Assembly (NCBI GenBank): GCA_015501585.1 | Contig: JADNRY010000036.1 | Location: 186,001 to 250,000, forward strand | From: Rhodocollybia butyracea | Lineage: Eukaryota > Basidiomycota > Agaricomycetes > Agaricales > Omphalotaceae | Reading direction: 5' to 3' | DNA length: 64,000 nt | Shown here: one piece after another, positions 56,500-64,000 of the stretch | Layout of the letters: each line of letters starts with the position of its first letter | Position numbering within the stretch: position 1 is the first letter of the stretch | Notes under the pieces: model-generated | Told to the model about the DNA's origin: nothing | The model's database searches: none | Seen by the model: only the letters and a program-made list of their open reading frames with translations | Translations under genes and position numbers: made by a program

Positions 56500-59400
56500 A
56501 TGATGGACTCAGCCGCTTTCCAAATCCCCCACTTCATCAAGGAAAAAATACTGCCCAAAAATCTCAGCATAGTCAAGTTACAAGCTATACCTCTTCCTAT
56601 AGTCTCCAGTACATCCCTGCCTTCGACAGATTATTTGGACTCCCTTCCACCGTCAGAAGTTGATGACCGTCTACTCCATCTGATTCAGAGACTGCCGATT
56701 CCTCAATTGGATACCATTGGGAAGATCGAGAAAGAATTCGAGGTTTCGTGGGATCTGCCTAGTACACAGGCTCGGTCTATCCTGTATGCACATACCTCCT
56801 ATAGCGAAAGGTTCCCGCCTTGGGTCGTATCTCTCTGGAAAGAGATGTTTGCCTTACACGACCATCGACTTACATGGGGATCGCCTTTTATTTGGTTAAA
56901 CAAATTCAGAAGCGTGGAACACCAAAGTGAAGCGCAAATTGCCAAGGATCTTCTCGCCGAAACGCCCTGGTCGCTGAATTCGCAGTTCCTAGGATCGCGC
57001 CCTCTTTCAACCATTTCTCGCCTTCTTGGGCAGACTTGGGCAGATACTGCTCTAATCGAGGTGTCACTCGAGGACATCGCTCTTCGACTCACCGTCCAGC
57101 GAAACATCGTCGTGGCCGGTCCAGAACTGGGTAACAATCTCAAAACGTGGGAAGCAACTCGGCAAGAGACCCCTGGCTGCAGAAAGTTGGTGAATCTGTG
57201 TTTGAAAAGGGGCAGACCCTTGTTACCGTTTGGAATCTAGAAAGGTGGACAGGCGACGGAAAAAAACATTGGGTACCATTGATCGTCGATGGTCGTAACA
57301 AAAAGTTTTACTACGCCGACTCTTTTGGTACGGCTATGCCCGGGGCTCTGCGCGACGCGCTTTCCGGATGGCAAAAGCATCATCGATCCCTCGAGTTCCA
57401 AACCTTGCCCATTCGAATATGTCGCCAAATCGATCACGATTCTTGTGGTCCGCTGGCCATAAATGCCATCGATGCCTTCTTTAAAGTTTCGGAAATTCAT
57501 ACAGGAAAGGGCAGCCTTCTGAGATTGCAATTATTTAACCGAATATTGCAACGAATTCTTCAGACTGTGAGGACAAATGCATTTGTAATTCTCCAATTGA
57601 CTAACTTACTGAATGCAAAGGGTGCCAACAACACCACCGTTTCGGAAGAAAATGATGACTCGGACGAGGTCGAAATCTGTGAACCTGTCTGTCCATCTGT
57701 CTGTCCATTCTTATGACAGAGACTGCTGGTATACTGATAATTGATCAAATGTGTAGGGCCAATCAACGCAGGTAGAAGAATTCGGAGTTGAACTGCCGCC
57801 CACACTCAGTCGCAAGCGCGTGAGCCTGCTCGCTTTGTAACTACTTAACCCACTAACGAAAAAGTCATTGTAGAAGGGGACCAAGGTTTATCAAGGACAA
57901 GATGAGATTATGCCAATTGTTCGTAAGCCGATTGTAAGTATCACATTTTTTATGATGGAATACTATACTTATTATACGGTCTCGAAAAAAAAGTCTAAGG
58001 TCTCTTTTCTCTCCCCCTGTATGTCGACGTATATATACTGATAGACCTACCTATCTCAAGTTCTCTCCCAGAAAAAGAGCAAAGACGGAGGATACTGGCG
58101 CGCGGGATGTCACTGATGATGTCGATGTCGATATCAGCGATATCGACAGCGATCTCGATGGCGATCCGGATCTTGACGGTGACCTTGGATGTGAAGATGA
58201 AGATGAGGATGAGGATATCATTGGGGAAGATGGTGAGGAAGTAGAGTTATCAGAAGACATGATGGATCGTCTGCAATCTCGTTTCACTGATCTTGACTTG
58301 GACCTTGTTTCCGAAGTTCAAGAGGAGATAAAATCCCAACCCAAGCGCCGGAAGAATCCACTTGTCAGTGACCCAAGTTTTTTTGAAGACATCAGCTCCC
58401 CCACACTGTATTCCTACGGTCGGTGAGTTTACCGACTATTTTTCTTCACCGCGTGTCCAAATTCATTCATGTGTAGCCATGCCAAAAATTTTCAGAAATT
58501 TTGTGTCTGGGCAGGTCTAATTGATTCTAATGTTGACTTGTTTAACATGGAGCCCGTGCCTGCTGACTGTGACCAGTTCATTGTGGACTGGATTGCAACA
58601 TCGTATGTCTTTGATTTCTATCCTTCTGTTATCGCTCACTAAATTGCTCAAAATAAAAGTTGCGATAGCCGATTTGTGAAACGAGACAAGCAAGGAGTAC
58701 ATGTTCGAAAAGTGCTATCGTGGTCCTCAGCAGACCAGAAAAAATCGGCGCTTGTACACGCTTTTAGTCGTAATACTCGGCGTGCACAAGGATGGATTTG
58801 GAATGAAGATAAGGAGAGATTTATGGGCAATCCCGCCCGGTCTGAGAAGCTTCAGCGCTACCTTGGCAATCTATATCGAGAGAAGGTAGACTTTTATAAT
58901 GCCATCCTACCTTAATGTTGACCCATGATATCATTTTCCAGACCAAGAACGGTGAATTTTCTACTAGTTCCCGTGGCATGACAGCCCATAACTTGCGCAA
59001 ACTCCGAGCAAAAACTGTCGAATACATCCAGGAAAATCTGAGGAGGAAGTCGCGTGGGGAGGACACGGGGCGCAGAGATGCTTTGGATTGGGGTGGAGTT
59101 TACAAACGAATGGAGCAAATGTGTATCGCTGAGTTTGCCTTCCGTTGCCTGATGAGAACATGCGATGTTGTGGAATTGACAGTCGATGACCTTGACCTTG
59201 CTCCCCTCAATGGTGATGAGACTCATGTCGGGATCGGACCAAAGAAGACAAAAACTAGCCAAAAGGGAAGTGAGTACCTTGCACAAGTCTGTGTTCCTCC
59301 ATTCTGATCCCCTGCTACCTAGGGCAAGATGGCCGTCATTTTTATGCAGAAACAGAGAAGGATATGATTGATTTCTGCTTGGTCAGAATTTTGCGAGCAT

Positions 59401-59818
59401 GGCTGAGCCTAACTGGAATCACAAAAGGCTATTTATTTCCCAAAATCTATGGCCATGATCATATCCAAAAATCAGATAGTCACATTGTAAGCCACACCTG
59501 TATATCCAAGCTGTGTTTTCTGACTCTTCTCAGAGCAAGGGAGAGTATCTCAAAAATTTCCGCTCTGCACTCCGTGAAATTGGGGAGCCTCCTGAACTCT
59601 ACACCATTCATGCCTTCCGACGGGGAGGAACAGTTTTCCTTTTGAAGGATCGTAATTTTCCACTTCCCGATGTCCTCCGGTGGGGCAAATGGTCTGTCAA
59701 GCTGACCTCAAAAACAATTCTGAGTTATTTGATAGCAGACACAGATATTGTGAATATCCCGACAGACCAGCTTATGCTTCCAAGGAAATCGAAAAAGTCT
59801 TGTATTTGTAATTGTTAA
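56500..59818 (+). CDS. Ulp1-type protease fused to a Crypton-like tyrosine recombinase (one frameshift)
   Basis: Exons 56500-57686, 57757-57819, 57874-57933, 58061-58422, 58477-58602, 58660-58885, 58942-59269, 59323-59486 and 59534-59818 keep phase throughout, about 930 residues. The first part ends in a C48 (Ulp1/SENP) protease domain: KKHWVPLIVD (His), FYYADSFG (Asp), RQIDHDSCGPLAINA (Gln, Cys). Two small exons and a basic FSPRKRAKTED segment lead through an acidic region to a tyrosine recombinase with AFRCLMRTCDVVELTVDDL, TIHAFRRGGTVFLL, WGKWS and ILSYLIAD. The only lesion is a frameshift at the CCCC run 57170-57173, where a fifth C would restore the frame before PWLQKVGES. Two adjacent genes remain possible, since a stop exists at 57716 if the first small intron is retained. 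Confidence 0.7.
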
Positions 59819-60815
59819 TAATTAAATCATATATTGAAACTAGGAAAAGATTACACCATTACACCACACCCTTGCAAACTCTTCAAGGAACAATTTCTCT
59901 GATTTTGTACGCTGCTTCCGATAGACTAGCTAGTCACCCGGATGGAAATAGCACTGACATTGGGTTTCCCATCCCAGTAAGCAGTCCTTGGCGGACGTAA
60001 CAGAGCATATTTACAGGAATCGCGTGACAGTTGCTTAAGCTAATTAGACGGTGGAAACGTCTGTATTGTAGTCCCTGCGTCGGCCCCGCAGTCTACCTTC
60101 TCCACGAGAGTCGAGCTCGCTGCCCGTGCTGGCGTAGGGACCGGCTAGTTTCCTTTGGGGACCGCTTTCAGCTGAGGCTGAATGGGCCGTGTAATCAATA
60201 TCCAATATCCAATGTAGTAGCAATAAAAGATAATTGCTTAAGGCGCTTATTAATAGATAATTACCAAGCAAAAAAACGATGACCCCGCAATCTGTTTTTT
60301 CGTAATTGCGAGACCAAACTCGATGACTACTCCGCCATCGACATTGATCTAAGCGACAACAGCCATGCCTCGACAGGTACTTCAACTTGGACATCACCTC
60401 TCTGTTCGGAGACTTGAAATACTATCACAATCAAACACTATAGCCCCGAGCTTTGTTTCTGCCTTCAACGACGATAGGACACAGAAAAGTGGTTACTCTC
60501 CCCGTAACAAGCCTCCGGTTTGTCCTGAAGATGGAACCGGAAACTATAAAATCGGTTTCTCGGTGTATTTCAATGAACCGGAATGTCGAATTATTCATCT
60601 ACACGCGCCGTTTAAATGTTTCTAGTAAGCGGAAGCAGGGTGTTGGTGAGAGTGCCCATACCGTTCTATCAGTGAGTGATTCAAATATCCAACGGGGGCC
60701 GCTTCAACAGCCCGCCTGGAACTGACGTCTGGTTCGGCATGGATCCTTCACTCACGAGTTTGCTGCACAACCTCCATTGTATTTTGACCCAAACTCGTAG
60801 GATGAAATGAAAGAC
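59819..60815. other. Intergenic
   Basis: No supported gene. The frame at 60365-60625 has weak coding character and no splice or neighbour support. Confidence 0.4.
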
Positions 60816-60850
60816 TTACGTGGCAACGGCTTGGTCTGAGCTTTTACTAG
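60816..60850 (-). pseudogene. KDZ transposase scrap
   Basis: The minus strand reads VKAQTKPLPR followed by a GTAAGT donor. It matches KAQTKPLPR plus GTAAGT in the KDZ relic near 27000-27035. It lies downstream of the third SPT5-like gene and its ribozyme, in the same direction. Confidence 0.55.
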
Positions 60851-60960
60851 GTTGAGACATGTCGCGTACCGTCTAACTGAAGTGTGGCTTCTATACTGGG
60901 TAGTCTTCCAGGAAAAAATGTTCCTCTCCCTAGAGGCAGTAGCGGCTTTTAGATGTGCAG

Positions 60961-61011
60961 CGGTTTCGAGCTTGCGAAAGCTCTCATCAGGGGGCTACGC
61001 TACCCCGACCG
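60961..61011 (-). ncRNA. Hammerhead ribozyme, type III
   Basis: Read on the minus strand: CGGT (stem III 5'), C at 61007 as cleavage site (GTC), the same GGGG ... CCCC stem I, CTGATGA, stem II GAGCTT/AAGCTC with a TCGC loop, GAA, then ACCG (stem III 3'). Beyond an internal loop, GCA and TGC can extend stem III. Stem II is longer than in the 24.7-kb copy and differs in sequence while keeping pairing. It lies 176 nt after the stop codon of the SPT5-like gene at 61183. Confidence 0.85.
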
Positions 61012-61182
61012 TTTGCATCAACGACTACTAAAACTACATATACCCAAAACGGGGTATCAATACATTTCTATTCTAGGGAAGTCCAAGCAGTACATACGGG
61101 ACAGCCACTTTACTCGATCTATGATAATGTACAAAATCTGAAATATGCAGCAACTCTATACAACAATGGAAAAATACATTAA
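61012..61182 (-). other. 3' untranslated region of the third SPT5-like gene
   Basis: AT-rich and similar in blocks to the 3' region of the 20-24 kb gene. Confidence 0.6.
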
Positions 61183-64000
61183 TTAATGTCGGGCTTTTTC
61201 CGCTTGTCCATTCACCAAGGTAAAGCCGGCCGCCGCTCCTCCTTGCTGTAAGCGGAGAGTTGCCATGATAGTATTAGCCTGGGCCCTCTCCCTATCTGTC
61301 TCATGTACCAATGTCAATGCTTGCTTTCTGAGTCTAAGTAGAGGCTCCTGCGGAACGATCGATTCTTTATGGTCCAGCGCCTTTGCTTGTATCCAGACAC
61401 ATCGGACGACCTGCAACACCCAAGTATCGTTTTCTGGATTGGGAGGATGAGCGAGCATATAATTCACGCGCCGTGTCAGCTTTCCAGAGTGTTCCCCTTC
61501 GCAGATGAGATATAGTCCATTTGCTGTTGAGCTCCCTTTGAGCTTCAAGGACATAGGAGTGTTGGATAGACTTCGAGGGTCTATAATATTCGCAGATTTA
61601 CGACCTCCCTTGTGATCGCTACCCCCTTGAAGTTCGAGACCGGTCGACGTATGGTGAAACGAAACTCTGACATCTTTCCCTTCCGCTGGAACCAAAACAT
61701 ATATTTCCCTGGATCCAAGTATTTGGCTTATACGACGATCCAAGAGCCAGAAGTCCTTCGGAAAAGCATCTTTCAACCGAAGATCAGCAAACCGCAGATA
61801 CAAACTAGCAGGAGATTGTGACGGTCGCGAAACTATATTCTGGGATGATACCAATGCTCGTTGACTGAGGGACTTTTGAGCCTGTTCAGAATATGTAGGG
61901 ACGTAGCCCATTTTGAACTGAAAGTAACTATTCTTCGGCATGTTAGACGACCAGCCATCGTGAATGAACTTGTGGTCCAGTTTCCTAACCGCATCATAAT
62001 CGACACGTCCCCCTCGTCGTTCGCCATACACATATGCAGACTCGAATTGGATGTCGAGGAGTAGACCACTAATGCTTTTCGGATTTGAATCCACCGACAC
62101 ATCCTTCACTATCCCAATGCCGAAGTCCTTTAGAGGCCCATGAGTGACCTGAACCTGAACTCCCTGCCAAGGGACTCGGCCAGTATATGTACTGAATTCG
62201 TGAAGATGTCCGTGATTATCCTGGCGACGAACGCTCAGATAATCAAACCAGTCAGACTGAAGAGTTCCATCGGCATCATACGCGGCCACCAGTACTTGGA
62301 ATCCTGTGTTATCAACGTTAGGTACCACATCCCGCACCTCTCCAGATGCGATCCGGTCGCCCAGATCAACGTTGACTCGTACTCCAAACCAAGGAAGCCG
62401 GCCAGGAGGCCTGAAACGTCCCGAGTTAAAATATTGCGATGGATGAATATGCATTGGACGGCGATTATTTTGTAAGAGCCAAGCGCTCTCTCGGACGGAG
62501 GTGCCGTTACGGAGGTCATAATGTGCGACGGAGTTCCACTTATGGTAAGGCAGTGAAGGTCGCTGATATATCTCCTGCTTTTCGACCACTGAAAACTCGT
62601 CAAAGACACGACGTGGTACACTTGGAGGGAAATGACGCGAATAGACCTGGTCGTCTGTATTGTCAACGACGCTGTTCGGATCCAGCGTGATGACAAGCTC
62701 CAGGTCTTGTATCCAGATGTCTAGGCTCTCACCGTAGGGAGGAACCTGATAACGACGAGCTACTAGACTTTCCCGACCAGCTAACACAACCCGAGATGCA
62801 GATACCGAGGCTAATGTGGACTCTCCTAGTTCAACGCGTTTGACCTCTTGAAGGTTACCTGCGGTATCGCTAATTTTAACTGACCGCCCCACATCGATGA
62901 TTTTGACCAGATTATAAAAAGGTATGCAGTGATGACCCAGTGCATGTAGATCGACGTCGCACACGTACTGGTGAACTTTAAGAACTGTACCTACTACCCC
63001 AGGCGATAGGTTGGTCAAGTCACATTTCGCTAGTAAGGAGCCTGTCTTGCCAAATCGATTTGTAACAGATACCTGGTCACCTTCTAAGAAGGACCAAGAC
63101 TCGGGAGGAGGAACTCTGAGATGGAGGTCACTCCATAAGTTATCCAGCATGGGTAGTTCTGTAAATGTAGCATGCACTCCTGCTGGCATTCGAGTAATCA
63201 AGCGAAGTTCAGAAATATTGAAGATAAGCAATGCAAATCCTCCGCGGATAACCTGCCGAAAGATTTCGTAGCGTTTCTGGAGGTAAGGCTGGTGCTGACA
63301 TTCTAGAGCGTCGATGCAGTCGTCCTCGACACACCAAGCCTTGAGTTGGGAGTGAAACTCGAAATCTTGCCATTGCCTCGGAGGTTTCCGGAAATCAACA
63401 GACAACATCCCTTTGACGGGTCGTTTGGACGAGGAAGAATTTGGAAACTTGATACGAGGAATGAACATGACCAGGGCCGAGACAGAGTTATCTACAGTGT
63501 CATATTCGTCTTCAACAACTACGCCCACATCTCCTTTATACCGACCGCTGGAAGGTACGACCCAAGTACCAGCCGGTAAAACAGTTTCTATTTGTGATTG
63601 AGGATTGAATCCAACCTCCGTGATAGTCTGATATATCGGCATAGTAGAGTCGGGCGCACTCCAGATAGGTGGAGGAACTTTCTTGACTCGTTCATGCTTG
63701 TAGGACCATGCCTTCTCGTTGGCAAAGGAGATTTTTGGAGAGGTCAAATATACCAAGCCTGGAACGGTGCGAAGGTAAGCACTCAGAGGTATGTTCCTTG
63801 AGAGCATGCTCTGAGCTTCGATGTAAATGTACCCAGGCTGAAGTGCTTTGTACACTGCGCGTAGAACAAGGGTGTTGACACGGCTGGCAGCGATATCATC
63901 CTGGATCTTGGTGAACGCATCGTTCTCAAAAGATCTCTAGGAAATCGTCATCTTTGAATTGCATTGTGAAACAAGAACCAACTCACAAAACACCGTACGC
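61183..64000 (-). CDS. SPT5-like NGN/KOW protein, 3' part (runs off the right edge)
   Basis: A long exon, 63936-61183, and the end of another, 64000-63987, are separated by a 50-bp intron (GTGAGT..CCTAG). The exon encodes 917 residues closely similar to exon 5 of the 20-24 kb gene. It has NGN residues VYKALQPGYIYIEAQ, then EGDQVSVTNRFG ... GVVGTVLKV and WQGVQVQVTHGPLKDFGIG KOW-like segments, and the same C-terminal block ending in GQAEKARH. No disruption is seen. The conserved intron and the shared 3' flank with a hammerhead ribozyme show duplication of a unit larger than the coding sequence. Confidence 0.85.

Noticed and set aside
59150..59185. CTGATGAGA near 59150 as a third hammerhead
   Set aside because: No following GAAA or pairing stems, and it lies in coding sequence of the recombinase.
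60365..60625. 86-codon plus-strand frame
   Set aside because: Weak composition signal only, no splice support, and near KDZ debris on the other strand.

Overview
The window looks like a transposon-rich accessory region of an Agaricomycete (basidiomycete mushroom) genome. The evidence is the gene structure (short 43-70 bp GT..AG introns throughout), the transposon mix (KDZ transposase relics, an Ngaro/DIRS retroelement with split direct repeats, tyrosine-recombinase genes, a copia tail) and protein families typical of mushrooms (DUF4470/MYND-type proteins, TET/JBP-like dioxygenase relics, RNase H1 N-terminal-like proteins, expanded SPT5-like NGN/KOW proteins). No prokaryotic gene organisation is present. 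Gene models were assembled by hand from reading frames and splice signals.

Layout. 0-1.9 kb: 5' part of an SPT5-like gene (minus). 2.2-3.8 kb: non-autonomous inverted-repeat element with a nested palindrome. 4.3-5.1 kb: two small hypothetical genes. 5.7-6.0 kb: copia tail and LTR. 7.4-7.7 kb: EF-1alpha pseudogene that keeps an intron. 8.8-14.5 kb: near-complete Ngaro-like element (gag, RT/RNase H, tyrosine recombinase, A1-B1-A2-B2 repeats). 15.8-17.1 kb: kinase-family paralogue without its kinase domain. 17.1-19.2 kb: decayed minus-strand genes. 19.35-20.26 kb: perfect 452-bp-arm palindrome containing the 5' end of the next gene. 20.1-24.5 kb: complete SPT5-like gene, followed by a hammerhead ribozyme and a decayed KDZ transposase. 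27.6-33.1 kb: recombinase fragment and a large inverted repeat carrying a small gene. 33.1-34.0 kb: TET/JBP-like pseudogene. 34.7-35.7 kb: RNase H1-N-like gene. 35.8-36.5 kb: KDZ N-terminal relic. 37.2-40.7 kb: intact DUF4470/MYND gene (minus). 41.6-43.8 kb: complete kinase-family paralogue. 44-44.8 kb: third copy of the inverted-repeat unit. 45.5-46.2 kb: uncharacterised minus-strand gene. 48.5-49.6 kb: PWWP-like relic. 50.8-51.8 kb: paralogue of the 32.4-kb gene. 52.4-54.1 kb: six-exon RNase H1-N-like gene (minus). 54.7-56.0 kb: decayed gene and a miniature recombinase gene. 56.5-59.8 kb: one reading unit joining an Ulp1-type protease to a Crypton-like tyrosine recombinase. 60.8-64 kb: second hammerhead ribozyme and a third SPT5-like gene (minus).

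Main points. Both SPT5-like genes whose 3' ends lie in the window are followed, 176-186 nt after the stop codon, by a type III hammerhead ribozyme motif. All core nucleotides and three stems are present, stem II sequence has changed between copies, and KDZ transposase sequence follows in the same direction. The Ulp1-recombinase unit, the perfect palindrome at the SPT5-like promoter, and the 95%-conserved first intron of the two kinase paralogues are the other observations most worth testing.
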